Counted from the first letter of the stretch, positions 7,364 to 16,921 are shown. The stretch is 57,134 nucleotides of DNA from an uncultured Verrucomicrobiota bacterium (GCA_903848465.1 CAINGK010000227.1:1-57134), one strand, 5' to 3'. Numbers and translations: made by a program. Notes: a model not told the origin generated them from the sequence alone.

Positions 7364-10300
7364 TCACTTCGCCACCTTCAAATACGCGATCAAATCCGCC
7401 AACGACTGCGGCGTGAGCGCAGCCTCTAGCCCCTCCGGCATCAAGGACAAGCCCGTGCTCTGCAAACTCGCAATCTCGCTGCGCAGCACCGACTTCGTCA
7501 GATTCCCCGCCATCTTCAGCGTCAGACTCGCACTCGTTTCCGTGGCGATCACTCCATAGAGCTGCTCGCCGCTTTTGAGCGTGCAGTTGTACGCCATGAA
7601 TCCGGGCTCGATGATCGCGCTTGGGTCCAGAATGGAATTCATGAGCTTCTCTGCGTCATGCTGTACCACACTACGCAGATCCGGTCCCAGCTCGATGCCC
7701 ACACCGTCCAGCTTGTGGCAACTGATGCACACTTGCGCGAACACCGCTTTCCCCTTTGCCGCGTCTCCCGTTAGTTTCAGTGCTGGTTTGAACTTCTCCA
7801 CGACTGCCGCACGCGTGGCGCTCGTGGCATCCGCAAACACCAACGCTGCCTGCTTGGCGATCTCCTTTTTCGGATGTTTCGTCAGCCGTGCCCGCAGTGC
7901 CGCGTCACATGCTTTTGCCTCTGGCCGCTTCAACAGTGCCAGGGTCCAGGTATCGTTGGAGAGCAGCGTTTCGATGATCTGCATTCGCACCGCTGGTGTT
8001 CGTTCATTCCAGTCCGCCAGCAAGAACTCCGGTCCGTCCTTCGGCTGCAGCTTCGCTACTAAACGCAGCACCTCGGTGTTTGCTGACTTCTTCCACATCT
8101 CCGGCAGCAGGGCCTTCACCATCTCGCGATGTTCACGGTCTGAGGCCAGCAGCGCCACTGCCGCCATGGGCGGAGCCGCTTCGGCTGCTTTCACTTCCTC
8201 CGCCGCCTTCGAGAGCATGTCGGCCATTTTCTTCAATCCCTGCTGCGCCTCTGCCGAAGTGACTTGCCGAGTGAACTCGGCGAGCGATAGCCCCTTTGCA
8301 TCAATAACAGTCAGAAACTCTGCTGCGTGCTTTTGTGCCCCCTGGTGAGCCAGAAGGGCCGCGAGCGCCTGCTCATTTTTCACCGCCAAAGCGCAGCGGA
8401 ACAGCATGCCAATGGCCTGGTTGTTATCCGGTCCTGCCCCTTCAGGAAAACGTGCGCAAACGCGCTCCAGATTCGGCAGTGCCGAACTCAGCGCAGCGCC
8501 TTGCAGATACGCACCCGCTGGAGCCACCTGCAGCAGATCAGCCAGCAGTTCCGCCACCCAGTCGCCCTTCATTTCACCCAGTGTGCAGGCCAGTTGCAAC
8601 TGCACCTTCTCGTCTTTGTCTTTCACGAGTTTCGCCAGTGCTTTTTGAAGGGATGAGGCTTTCGCACCTTCCCACTCCAGTTTTTCTGCCATCTGCAATG
8701 CCTGCTCACGCACGCGTGGCGATTCATCCTCCAGCAGTTCAAGGCAAGTGGCAGCACTAAGCTTCTTCATCGCCAGCAACGTCCACGCCGCTTGTGGCCG
8801 TGTTTGAGGCTGCTTTGATTTCAACAGACCTTCAATGGCACCCTTCTCGCCGCTCCATGCCATCTGCATCTGCGCCTTGTCACGCTGCCAGCCATTCGAG
8901 GAACCCAAGCCTTGTAATGTAGTCCCGCCTTTAGGCGGTTCTGGAGTGCGCGTGATTTTCCATATCCTCCCCTTGTCGTCCCCCTCACGGTAATGCGGCA
9001 GCAGTTCATCCTTGCCGTTCTGAGGCAGCCACTGCGGATGTTCGATCATGTAGCGGTACATGTCCGCCACCCATAACGCTCCATCCGGCCCGGTGCGTAC
9101 CATCACGGGGCGGCACCAGCGATCCTCACTGGCCAGAAAGTCCATTTTCGACTCCGCCGGATCACGCGTGGCCTTGAACGTCACGCCATCATCCTCCAGC
9201 ACATGATGCTGCACCACATTATGAAATGGCTCGCAGGTGAAGGCGTGGGTTTTGCCATCATCAAACAGCACACGGTCGCGATACACCTCAATGCCGCACG
9301 CACTCGTAAAGCGTCCCGCCTCGCCGAAGCTGTGAAAGCGCTTCTCCATGCTGCTGGCGGGATACACCGGCGGATTGTGCGGGAAGAGCTGATGAATCGG
9401 GGCCGGCGGAATGATGTAGGGGTTCCGGCGCAGGTAGTGATCCTGCAATACGTAGTGCCAGAGCGGGTGACTGTTCTGCACGCCGAACCAGTGGCCCCAG
9501 TCATCCTTGGCGCGACCAAACTGCGACGGGCCGCTTTGCGGATCAAACTCGCCCGTGTCTGGCTTAAAGCGGAAGTCGCGGCTGCCGAGATCAATCTTCT
9601 CGCCAGTGAACTTGGATTCAATCTGCGTAGTTTTGTTGTAGCCACTGTTGTGCGCGCCCGCCGCGCAGTACACCCAGCCGTCCATGCCCCAGCGCAGGCC
9701 GTTCACCCGCAACTGCTGATTTCCCGTGCTGAAGCCGGTGAAGAGCACCTTCTTCGTGCCATTTGGCGAAATGAAAAAGATGTCCGGCGCAGCGGTCACA
9801 ATGACGCCCTCGCGCCAAGTCAGGATGCCAGTGGGGTAGCTCAGATCATTCACGATCACCGTGCGCTTGTCATACCGACCGTCCGCATTGCTGTCTTCCA
9901 GCATCACCACGCGCCCGCCGGCCTTGCCATTGCCATCCATGCCCAGCGGGTAATCTGCCATTTCGATCACCCACAGCCGCCCCTTATCATCCCAGTCAAA
10001 CGCCACCGGATCTAGCACCACCGGCTCCGCCGCGACGAGTTCGATGCGATACCCTTCACGCACATGCCACTTCTTTGCCGACTCCTCAGGAGAGAGCGGT
10101 GGTGTGGCCGTTTGCAGCTTCGCAGGCGCGGGCGGCGTCATGCCGCTGGCTTTGTAATGGGCTGCAACTTCATCGGCTGGCAAAACGCGGTCATAAAAAG
10201 CAGCCTCGTCGATCTTGCCTTCAAAATTGAACAAGTTGTCGCTACGCCCACCGATGAACCATTGGTCTTTTGGCGTCTGAGAAATGTCGAGTTCGCCTTC

Positions 10301-12250
10301 GATTTCTGGCCGCCCATCGAGATAGACTTTTACATGCTTCCCGGAACGCGTCATGACCACATGATGCCATTCTTTGAAACCCAGCCGAGTTTTACCGAAA
10401 AGCAGTCCCTTCGATTGATTGCCATTGTACAAGATCAGACAACCTTCGTTGGAGTGGGTGCCACCAATGCCCAGATGCTCTCCAGGACACGCACGATCGC
10501 CTTCCGGGCCGTTAGAAAAGAAATAGCCTGTAACTGGACGTAGATGCACAGGCATGCCGTTCCATATCCACAATTCGACACTGCGCTTTTTCCAGTCGTT
10601 CCAGTTAGTGCTGAATCCTCTCACTCGACCTCCTGCGAAGTGTGCAGCCCGGTTGATTCCTTTATCCACAAACGCCTTTCCAGGCACACCGTCGAGATAC
10701 CGTGCCACGCCAGGCTCATAAGTCGGCACCATGCCATTCCAGGGTGTTTGGGGATCCAGGGCAACTCCTGCAATCTCGGCCATGCGCCAGTAGGAGGCCG
10801 GTTTTGATGCTAAAACCGTTCTGGCATAGTGGCCGTAGTCTTCTCCCGAAGAACGTCGTTCTTTGCGTGTGACTTTTTCATGCGCTCCGAGCAGCGTATC
10901 TACGATCTTCGTTTCCGCTCCGACCTCCAAACCTGCTGTGCGCGCGGGCCAAGTCGTGTAGCCACCGAGATCATGCTGTTCCGGCGGCGGGATGTAGCCT
11001 TCAGCACCATTGGCCAGCTCGATGGTAAAGTGGGTCTGCATTGGAGACCAGGCTTTCAATTTGAGCCCCGTGATCGCATACACCTCGTTCGGCAGCGTCG
11101 CGATGCTCAAATCTCCAATGCGGATCGCCTGCAGTTTCACAGTCGTCTTCTGCCGCTCATGCAGGATCAGCGCTTCACGGGCATACACTTCCTCCTTGTT
11201 CTTCGGTACGTCGTTCTCGATCTTCGCCGCGATAGGCCGTGCCCAGGCGAGGCGCTTTTCATCGGGCACGCGGTATTTGAGTTCCAGGGTCTTCTCGATC
11301 ATGCCAAGCGGGGCGTGATCGACATACTTCACGGTTTTCAGGGCTTTCGTGGCGCTGTCGGCCACGGCTTCGGAGTAGCTGTTGAGAGTGATGTTATTTT
11401 TCTCCGCACCGTAGTCCATCCACATCTGGTCTCCGCTGGTGCCCTGGCTCATAGCGCAGACAAAGGGGCCGTTGCCATCGCCCGGCTGGCCCAGCTTATC
11501 GGCCAGGCGTTTGCAGAACAGGCCAAAATAATCCGCCGAAATCGGACCGCTGCCAAAGTAGTGCTGCGAGTAGTTCGCCAGCACGCCGAGCGGTTTGCCA
11601 TCAAGCGTTTGCAGAGCGATGACACTGAGCTGTGGGTCCACTGGACCACTGGGGCCAACGACGTCTTTACTAAGGTAGCCGGGGTGCATGTTCGCGCGGC
11701 CCGAGGGCTTGCCGAAGGGATCGACGACCTCCTTGCCCGGCAGTCGAATCCAGCGGCGGTTATGCGTGTGCTCCCAGTCATCAAAGCTGCCCCAGCCGAT
11801 ACGGGCTGGTTGCAGCGCTGCATTCGCCGCCACGATGGCCTCAGCGATCTTCGGCGTGAGAAATTTTGCATACACGGTGTCTTTGCGTGTGCCGAGGCAG
11901 CCCATGGCCGCTGGTGCAGAGTGTGTGTGCGTGGCACTGACCATCATGCGGTTCACCGGGATGCCGCACTGCTTTGACGCGAGCGCCTTGGCCGCATCAA
12001 TGAGCGACTGTTCCATCATGCACGTGTCCACGATGGCAAAGGCAATCTTCATCTTCCCGTCATCGAGCACAAAGCTGCGCACGAAGAGATTGTCGGCCAG
12101 CTTTTCACCTCGTCCCTCAAGAAACCCTCCGGCGATGATGCGCGGAAACTCCTTCGGCGAAACGTCGATGGCGGAGACGCCCGCGCGGAAGGTCGGCTGT
12201 GCCTGTGCGGTGATGACTGCGAGGCCGAGGAGAAACAGGAGGTGCTTCAT
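7364..12250 (-). CDS. Ceramidase-like / LamG / PVC dehydrogenase / HEAT / cytochrome c fusion
   Basis: A 1628-residue exported multidomain protein with signal peptide MKHLLFLLGLAVITAQA. In order: a neutral-ceramidase-like domain (about 20-450) with a Zn-site pattern (SATHTHSAP; Q-H in ANYSQHYFGSG; P-N-E in LPNEVY; Y in AEGYIPPPEQ) that matches the His/His/Glu/Tyr ligands of bacterial ceramidases; a LamG/concanavalin-like domain (about 480-700, with FKEWHHVVMTRSG and VKVYLDG); a beta-propeller 'membrane-bound dehydrogenase' domain of Planctomycete/Verrucomicrobium type (about 740-1170); HEAT-like helices (about 1180-1480); and a C-terminal haem c domain with C1508-I-S-C-H1512. It heads the cluster with DUF1501 and DUF1080. 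An N-acyl or ester hydrolysis activity is inferred for the first domain, redox for the rest. A REP-like palindrome lies in frame between propeller and HEAT parts. Confidence 0.85.
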   Translation of the reverse strand: MKHLLFLLGLAVITAQAQPTFRAGVSAIDVSPKEFPRIIAGGFLEGRGEKLADNLFVRSFVLDDGKMKIAFAIVDTCMMEQSLIDAAKALASKQCGIPVNRMMVSATHTHSAPAAMGCLGTRKDTVYAKFLTPKIAEAIVAANAALQPARIGWGSFDDWEHTHNRRWIRLPGKEVVDPFGKPSGRANMHPGYLSKDVVGPSGPVDPQLSVIALQTLDGKPLGVLANYSQHYFGSGPISADYFGLFCKRLADKLGQPGDGNGPFVCAMSQGTSGDQMWMDYGAEKNNITLNSYSEAVADSATKALKTVKYVDHAPLGMIEKTLELKYRVPDEKRLAWARPIAAKIENDVPKNKEEVYAREALILHERQKTTVKLQAIRIGDLSIATLPNEVYAITGLKLKAWSPMQTHFTIELANGAEGYIPPPEQHDLGGYTTWPARTAGLEVGAETKIVDTLLGAHEKVTRKERRSSGEDYGHYARTVLASKPASYWRMAEIAGVALDPQTPWNGMVPTYEPGVARYLDGVPGKAFVDKGINRAAHFAGGRVRGFSTNWNDWKKRSVELWIWNGMPVHLRPVTGYFFSNGPEGDRACPGEHLGIGGTHSNEGCLILYNGNQSKGLLFGKTRLGFKEWHHVVMTRSGKHVKVYLDGRPEIEGELDISQTPKDQWFIGGRSDNLFNFEGKIDEAAFYDRVLPADEVAAHYKASGMTPPAPAKLQTATPPLSPEESAKKWHVREGYRIELVAAEPVVLDPVAFDWDDKGRLWVIEMADYPLGMDGNGKAGGRVVMLEDSNADGRYDKRTVIVNDLSYPTGILTWREGVIVTAAPDIFFISPNGTKKVLFTGFSTGNQQLRVNGLRWGMDGWVYCAAGAHNSGYNKTTQIESKFTGEKIDLGSRDFRFKPDTGEFDPQSGPSQFGRAKDDWGHWFGVQNSHPLWHYVLQDHYLRRNPYIIPPAPIHQLFPHNPPVYPASSMEKRFHSFGEAGRFTSACGIEVYRDRVLFDDGKTHAFTCEPFHNVVQHHVLEDDGVTFKATRDPAESKMDFLASEDRWCRPVMVRTGPDGALWVADMYRYMIEHPQWLPQNGKDELLPHYREGDDKGRIWKITRTPEPPKGGTTLQGLGSSNGWQRDKAQMQMAWSGEKGAIEGLLKSKQPQTRPQAAWTLLAMKKLSAATCLELLEDESPRVREQALQMAEKLEWEGAKASSLQKALAKLVKDKDEKVQLQLACTLGEMKGDWVAELLADLLQVAPAGAYLQGAALSSALPNLERVCARFPEGAGPDNNQAIGMLFRCALAVKNEQALAALLAHQGAQKHAAEFLTVIDAKGLSLAEFTRQVTSAEAQQGLKKMADMLSKAAEEVKAAEAAPPMAAVALLASDREHREMVKALLPEMWKKSANTEVLRLVAKLQPKDGPEFLLADWNERTPAVRMQIIETLLSNDTWTLALLKRPEAKACDAALRARLTKHPKKEIAKQAALVFADATSATRAAVVEKFKPALKLTGDAAKGKAVFAQVCISCHKLDGVGIELGPDLRSVVQHDAEKLMNSILDPSAIIEPGFMAYNCTLKSGEQLYGVIATETSASLTLKMAGNLTKSVLRSEIASLQSTGLSLMPEGLEAALTPQSLADLIAYLKVAK
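8919..8944. repeat. REP-like GTAG-led palindrome inside a coding sequence
   Basis: GTAG at 8919-8922 is followed by TC and a perfect stem, CCGCC (8925-8929) and GGCGG (8934-8938), with loop TTTA; partial pairing extends outward. A GTAG tetranucleotide 5' of an imperfect palindrome is the hallmark of REP sequences recognised by RAYT transposases. It lies in frame in the giant fusion gene, where it encodes the Pro/Gly-rich linker PPKGGTT between propeller and HEAT domains. Confidence 0.5.
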
Positions 12251-12299
12251 GAGATTGGCTCAAACCAACGCTCATGAAGACCACTTGCTTGCCCGCCTA

Positions 12300-13613
12300 T
12301 TAAGCGATCAACGGGCCAATCGCGGGTTCGGCGAGCAGCCTTTGCACTTCTTCAACTAGGCCTGCCACCGGCACCGCACTCTGTGAACGGGCGAGCAGGT
12401 TCTTGATCACGACCTCGGGATATTCAGCGCCGAAGACGATGGCAAAGCGGGCTTTGCGATCCTCCGCAGCCTGAAACTGCTTCCCGACTTTTTGCGCACC
12501 AAAGCTGTAGTCGATGCGGATGCCTGCGGCACGCAGAGCCTGCACGGCGGCGAGCGCATGTGGGCGTTGGGCTTCATCGGCGACGACCACAAACGCGTCG
12601 ATGCTGCTGGCCGCGAGGTAGGCGCTGGTGAGCTTCATTTGCGCGCCGGGCGTGCGCTTCAGCAGGATGCCGAGCACGACATCGCCCATGGCAAATCCTG
12701 CGGCAGGCATGTCCACGCCGCCGTCGCTCATGAGGGCGCAAAGCTTGTCATAAGTACCGCCGCCAGCAAGGGCGCGCAGGCCGTGCTTGAGATCGAAGAC
12801 TTCAAAGACCACACCCGTGTAATAGGCAAGACCGCGCACGATGGTGGCGTCGATCTTGATAAACTGCCACAGGCCACGTGCCGTGAGGTTTTCACGCAGT
12901 GCCGCAAAGGCTGGGTGGTTCTCATCCGTGGAGGACATGAACTCACGCACCTCGGTCAGCGTGAGGCCGATGAGACCGAGTTTCTTCTCAGTCTCTTCAG
13001 GCCGTGCGCGTTCGATCTTGTCGATGATGCTCAGGAAGGTCGTGGTGTGTTCCTCGGCGATGTTCTTGTCCGCGAGGAAGATGCTCCAAATTTCGCGATT
13101 GCTGAGGCGAATGATGAAGTCATCCGCGCTGACACCGAACTCACGCACGACGTCGATCGCGAGTGCAATCAGTTCGGCTGAAGTCGCGGGCGAGGAGTCG
13201 CCGAGGATGTCGGCATTGAACTGGATGAACTCACGGCCACGGCCCTCCTGCGGCTCTTCGTAGCGGAAGCAGGGGCCGATTTGAAACCACTTGATCGGCT
13301 TTTTGAAATCACGCTGCCGGGCGGTCGCCATGCGGGCCAGCGATGGCGTGACTTCCGGGCGCAGGGAGATTTCGCGTTCCGCCTTGTCGAGAAAGCAGTA
13401 GAGCTGGTTGGTGATCTCATCGCCGCTTTTCTTGCGGTACAGGTCGGTGCTTTCGACCAGCGGGGCTTCATACTCCACGAAGCCATAGCGACGTGCGACG
13501 GAGCGCCAGGTTTCGGTGATGTAGTTTCGCAGTGCGCATTCCTCGGGGAAGAAGTCGCGAAAGCCTTTGACTGTGCGGAAGGAGGCCATAGAGGGGGCGG
13601 GATTCATCTTCAT
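12300..13613 (-). CDS. hisS: Histidyl-tRNA synthetase
   Basis: Charges tRNA-His with histidine in the cytoplasm. Class II synthetase core: VKGFRDFFPEE at the N-terminus; motif 2 region (FQIGPCFRYEEPQEGRGREFIQFNADILG); the histidine-binding stretch RGLAYYTGVVFEVFD and AGGGTYDKL; then the C-terminal anticodon-binding domain (DAFVVVADEAQRPHALAAVQALRAAGIRIDYSF). Several in-frame ATGs exist: 13613 (chosen), 13607 and 13589; a further upstream frame to 13652 would overlap the recF start region and adds unlikely residues. No Shine-Dalgarno sequence helps decide. It is divergent from recF with only about 55 bp between the chosen starts. Confidence 0.92.
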   Translation of the reverse strand: MKMNPAPSMASFRTVKGFRDFFPEECALRNYITETWRSVARRYGFVEYEAPLVESTDLYRKKSGDEITNQLYCFLDKAEREISLRPEVTPSLARMATARQRDFKKPIKWFQIGPCFRYEEPQEGRGREFIQFNADILGDSSPATSAELIALAIDVVREFGVSADDFIIRLSNREIWSIFLADKNIAEEHTTTFLSIIDKIERARPEETEKKLGLIGLTLTEVREFMSSTDENHPAFAALRENLTARGLWQFIKIDATIVRGLAYYTGVVFEVFDLKHGLRALAGGGTYDKLCALMSDGGVDMPAAGFAMGDVVLGILLKRTPGAQMKLTSAYLAASSIDAFVVVADEAQRPHALAAVQALRAAGIRIDYSFGAQKVGKQFQAAEDRKARFAIVFGAEYPEVVIKNLLARSQSAVPVAGLVEEVQRLLAEPAIGPLIA

Positions 13614-13666
13614 GTGCAACGTGAACGCAACCGGAAATGCGGCGTGGTGCATAAGTGTTCGATTGC

Positions 13667-14737
13667 ATGCTCTCCGACCTGTTTGTGCGCGATTTCCGCT
13701 GCTTCGCCGAGGCGAAGCTGGAACTGCATCCCGATGTGACGCTGCTGGTGGGGCGGAATGCCCAGGGGAAAACCTCCCTCATCGAGGCCGCGTGCGTGCT
13801 GCTGCGCCTGCAATCTCCCAGAACATCGAATCGTGCCGAGCTGGTACGCTTTGGTGCAGCCACGTGCCTGGTGGAGGCGCACTGGCACGGCAAACGGCTG
13901 CGCTATGCGCAGTCGGCCACCACGCGGCGGCTGGCAGTTGATGGTGCCACCTGCGGCAAATCAGCGGACTATCTGGCCGCCTCGGGCGTGGTGGTGTGGA
14001 TGGATCATCGCGACATGAATTTGCTCCGCGGTGGTGCGGAGCATCGGCGCCGATTTCTTGATTTCGCTGCAAGCCAAATGTTTCCCGACTACCTGCATGC
14101 CCTGCGGGGTTATGAGCGTGCGCTGCGTGGCCGCAATTACGTTTTGAAGCGGGATGCCAGCATCGCATGGAAACAGGCGGATGCCTTTGCGCGGGTGATG
14201 GACGGCTTTGCGCAGACGCTCTGGCAGCGGCGCGCAGAACTGTGCACAGCCTTGGGGCCAGAGGTGTCGCTGGCGCATGCAAAGCTGAGTGATGGCGCAG
14301 AAAATGTGAGCATTTCTTTTCAGCGCACCAGCGATGCAGCGCTGAGTTTGTTTGAGGCGCTACAGACCGTGCGGGATGATGAAGCGCGCTCCCGCTCGAC
14401 CGCATTCGGGCCGCACCGCGATGACATTGGAATGTGCTTGAACGACCTCGATGCGACCACCTATGCCTCAGAAGGTCAGCAACGCTCCTTTGCCCTGGCC
14501 CTGAAGCTCGCCCAGGCACAGGTGCTGGAGCACGCTTGCGGTTCAGCACCGCTGATGCTGATGGATGATGTCTTCGGCGAGCTGGATGCGCACCGCCGCC
14601 GGGCCTTGCTGTCCTGTTTGCCCCCAGGAACCCAAAAAATCATCACGACCACGAATCTGGATTGGGCCGATGCGGATCACCTCGCGGGGCGGGTTTATGG
14701 GGTTGAGCAGTCGGTATTCAGCCGTATTCGGGGCTGA
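13667..14737 (+). CDS. recF: DNA replication and repair protein RecF
   Basis: SMC-like ABC ATPase that loads RecA at single-strand gaps together with RecO and RecR. Visible motifs: Walker A (GRNAQGKTS), the region SGVVVWMDHRDMNLLRGG typical of RecF, the ABC signature (SEGQQRSFALALKLAQ), Walker B (LMLMDDVFGELD) and the terminal ITTTNLD strand. The ATG at 13667 gives the standard RecF beginning (MLSDLFVRDFRCF); a GTG at 13655 is also in frame. At about 356 residues it has the usual length. It is divergently oriented to hisS and not next to dnaA/dnaN/gyrB, its common neighbours in other phyla. A 214-bp gap separates it from mreB. Confidence 0.93.
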   Translation: MLSDLFVRDFRCFAEAKLELHPDVTLLVGRNAQGKTSLIEAACVLLRLQSPRTSNRAELVRFGAATCLVEAHWHGKRLRYAQSATTRRLAVDGATCGKSADYLAASGVVVWMDHRDMNLLRGGAEHRRRFLDFAASQMFPDYLHALRGYERALRGRNYVLKRDASIAWKQADAFARVMDGFAQTLWQRRAELCTALGPEVSLAHAKLSDGAENVSISFQRTSDAALSLFEALQTVRDDEARSRSTAFGPHRDDIGMCLNDLDATTYASEGQQRSFALALKLAQAQVLEHACGSAPLMLMDDVFGELDAHRRRALLSCLPPGTQKIITTTNLDWADADHLAGRVYGVEQSVFSRIRG

Positions 14738-14951
14738 AAAGCGTGTTTTTTTGCCCAAAATGACCCGAAAATGCCAATCCCAACCTTCCTAGAAACATCC
14801 CTTGACGCATTTTCAGGCGGTTTTAGCTTTACTATGGGTTAGAATGCCGTGCGCGCGTTGCTTTTCGTGATTCTCAAAACAGTTAGAATTCTCCGTCGCG
14901 CATCTGGATTCTGACACCTGTTCGCATCAACACCTTTCCCCTTTATTCTCA
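14738..14951 (+). promoter_or_regulatory. Probable mreB promoter region
   Basis: 214-bp gap between recF and mreB that should hold the promoter of the mre operon. TTGACG at 14802-14807 resembles a -35 box and TAGAAT occurs at 14840-14845 and 14884-14889 as possible -10 boxes, but none has a 16-18-bp partner spacing, so no specific promoter is assigned. The mreB leader just before the ATG is pyrimidine-rich and lacks a Shine-Dalgarno sequence. Confidence 0.3.
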
Positions 14952-15983
14952 ATGTTCGGCAAACTTTTCGGCTTCGTCGCCCAAGACATCGGCATCGATC
15001 TCGGCACGGCAAACACCCTCGTTTATGTAAAAGATCACGGCATCGTCCTCAGAGAGCCTTCAGTGGTGGCGGTTAAAACCGGCACCAACGAAGTCGTCGC
15101 TGTGGGTGATGATGCCAAGCGCATGCTTGGACGAACCCCCGGCGGCATCACCGCCATCCGCCCCCTGAAAGATGGCGTGATCGCCGACTTCCGGGTCACG
15201 GAGGCCATGCTGCGCCACTTCATCAAGAAAGTTCAGGGCGGCGGGCGCAAGATGCGCGGACCACGCGCGGTCATCGCCGTGCCCTCCGGCATCACCGAAG
15301 TGGAGAAGCGCGCCGTCAAGGAGAGCGCAGAGCAGGCTGGCGCACGTGAAGTTTATCTGATCGAAGAACCGATGGCTGCGGCGATCGGCGTCGGTCTGCC
15401 AGTGCAGGAAGCTGCGGGCAACATGATCGTCGATATCGGCGGTGGCACCACCGAGGTGGCGATCATCTCGCTCTCCGGCATCGTTTACAGCCGCAGCGTG
15501 CGCGTAGCGGGCGATGAACTCGACGAAGCCATCATCAACTACATGAAGCGCGCCTACAATCTCATGATTGGCGAGCGCACCGCGGAAGAAATCAAACTGC
15601 GCATTGGTTCTGCCTTCCCGCTGGGCAAGGAAACGACCATGGAAGTCAAAGGCCGTGACATGGTGGCTGGTCTGCCGAAGACCATCACGATCACGAGTCA
15701 GGAAGTCCGCGAAGCCATGCTGGAGCCGCTCAATGCGATCATTGACGCTGTGCGCACCACACTGGAGCGCTGCCCTCCCGAGCTTTCCGCTGACTTGGTG
15801 GACCGTGGCATCATGCTTGCCGGTGGTGGCGCGCTGCTGCGCGGCCTGGACAAGCTCTTGCAGGAAGAGACTGCTCTTCCCGTGCATGTGGCGGAAGACC
15901 CACTTAGCGCCGTCGGCGAAGGCACCGGGCGTGTGCTGAGCGAGCTCGAATTTCTGCGCAAAGTGAGCACGACCGAAGTCTGA
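14952..15983 (+). CDS. mreB: Rod shape-determining protein MreB
   Basis: Bacterial actin that forms membrane-bound filaments and directs lateral wall synthesis. The actin-fold motifs are clear: phosphate-1 (IGIDLGTANTLVYVK, residues 13-27), the connect region MLRHFIKKVQGG, phosphate-2 (IVDIGGGTTEVAIIS) and the adenosine motif (IMLAGGGALLRGLD). The N-terminal MFGKLFGFVAQ is a plausible amphipathic membrane anchor. The 343-residue length is typical. It is the first gene of mreB-mreC-mreD-mrdA-rng, and its product, with MreC, MreD and PBP2, forms the elongasome. The presence of this system suggests a rod or other elongated cell shape. Confidence 0.97.
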   Translation: MFGKLFGFVAQDIGIDLGTANTLVYVKDHGIVLREPSVVAVKTGTNEVVAVGDDAKRMLGRTPGGITAIRPLKDGVIADFRVTEAMLRHFIKKVQGGGRKMRGPRAVIAVPSGITEVEKRAVKESAEQAGAREVYLIEEPMAAAIGVGLPVQEAAGNMIVDIGGGTTEVAIISLSGIVYSRSVRVAGDELDEAIINYMKRAYNLMIGERTAEEIKLRIGSAFPLGKETTMEVKGRDMVAGLPKTITITSQEVREAMLEPLNAIIDAVRTTLERCPPELSADLVDRGIMLAGGGALLRGLDKLLQEETALPVHVAEDPLSAVGEGTGRVLSELEFLRKVSTTEV

Positions 15984-16063
15984 TGACCATTTCGCGCTGC
16001 GTTGCGTCCGCTTGAAGGCCTTTGCCGCAGAGCGCCGCCCCCAGCCCGGAGGAAAGGCCAATC

Positions 16064-16915
16064 ATGAAAAAGCTCAACATCCTCGCGCTTCTGATCTTCG
16101 TGGCAGGACTGGTAGCCGTGTTCACCTTTGACACGGCGACCACCCGCATGATCCAGTCTCGTGTCATGAGCCTGCTGTCGCCGTTCATCCACAGCAGTGC
16201 AGCGATGGAACAGGCGGCCGAGACCGCAGTGGCTCCACAGGTCAATCCCACCGAACTGAAGCGTGAGAACGATGAGCAGCGCGTCCAGTTGGAACGTCTG
16301 CGCATCATTCAGCAGAAGTACAATCAGATCATCGAGGAGAATGCCAAGCTGCGCCAGATCATCGAATTCAAGCAGTCGGCCCCCTTCAAAATGACCGCTG
16401 CCAAGGTGATCCGCCGCAGTTCCAGCAGTTGGTGGAACAATCTGATCATCGACAAAGGTTCTCTGGATGGCATCGGCACCGACAGTCCGGTGATCACGTC
16501 CGTCGGTCTGGTGGGCAAGACCTCCACGCTGGCCCCGCACATGGCCAAAGTGATTTTGCTGACCGATGAAATGTGCCGTGTATCAGCAAAAATCGAGGGG
16601 ACGCTGGAGCAGGGCATCCTCGCTGGCGAACGTGCCGCGCTGGAGGTTCGCCCTGAACTGCATCTGCGCTTCCTCAATCGCAACTCCAACATCAATGCCG
16701 GTGCCGGGGTTTATTCTTCGGGTGAAGGCGGAGTGTTTCCCGCAGACCTGCTGCTGGGCCGGGTCAAGCGCTTTGAAAATCGGGAGATTTCTGGAGAGGC
16801 TGTCATCGAACCCGCCGTTGATTTCTCCACCTTGGACTATGTTTTTGTGATTGAAATGCAGGTGGCCGAACCCACGCCGGAGCCTGCATCGACGTCGGCA
16901 CGCGCCAAGCCCTGA
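16064..16915 (+). CDS. mreC: Rod shape-determining protein MreC
   Basis: Periplasmic scaffold of the elongasome that activates PBP2. The start at 16064 has one of the few strong ribosome sites here (GGAGGAAAGG ending about 7 nt upstream); an open frame continues to 16022 but adds residues before the membrane anchor. Residues 1-25 form a single transmembrane segment (KKLNILALLIFVAGLVAVFTF), followed by a coiled coil (about 65-105, RENDEQRVQLERLRIIQQ) and the MreC beta domain (SWWNNLIIDKGSLDGIG, DEMCRVSAKIEG, GEGGVFPADLLLGRV, DYVFVIEM). It is 283 residues long and lies 80 bp after mreB and 6 bp before mreD. Confidence 0.93.
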   Translation: MKKLNILALLIFVAGLVAVFTFDTATTRMIQSRVMSLLSPFIHSSAAMEQAAETAVAPQVNPTELKRENDEQRVQLERLRIIQQKYNQIIEENAKLRQIIEFKQSAPFKMTAAKVIRRSSSSWWNNLIIDKGSLDGIGTDSPVITSVGLVGKTSTLAPHMAKVILLTDEMCRVSAKIEGTLEQGILAGERAALEVRPELHLRFLNRNSNINAGAGVYSSGEGGVFPADLLLGRVKRFENREISGEAVIEPAVDFSTLDYVFVIEMQVAEPTPEPASTSARAKP

Positions 16916-16921
16916 GCTGCC

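Noticed and set aside
10829..11977. 382-codon open frame antisense to the ceramidase-like domain
   Set aside because: Opposite a gene with clear domains; composition typical of an antisense shadow with many Arg/His residues.
14802..14845. TTGACG with TACTAT or TAGAAT as an mreB promoter
   Set aside because: Spacings of 22 and 32 bp are outside the normal range for sigma-70; kept only as a region-level note.
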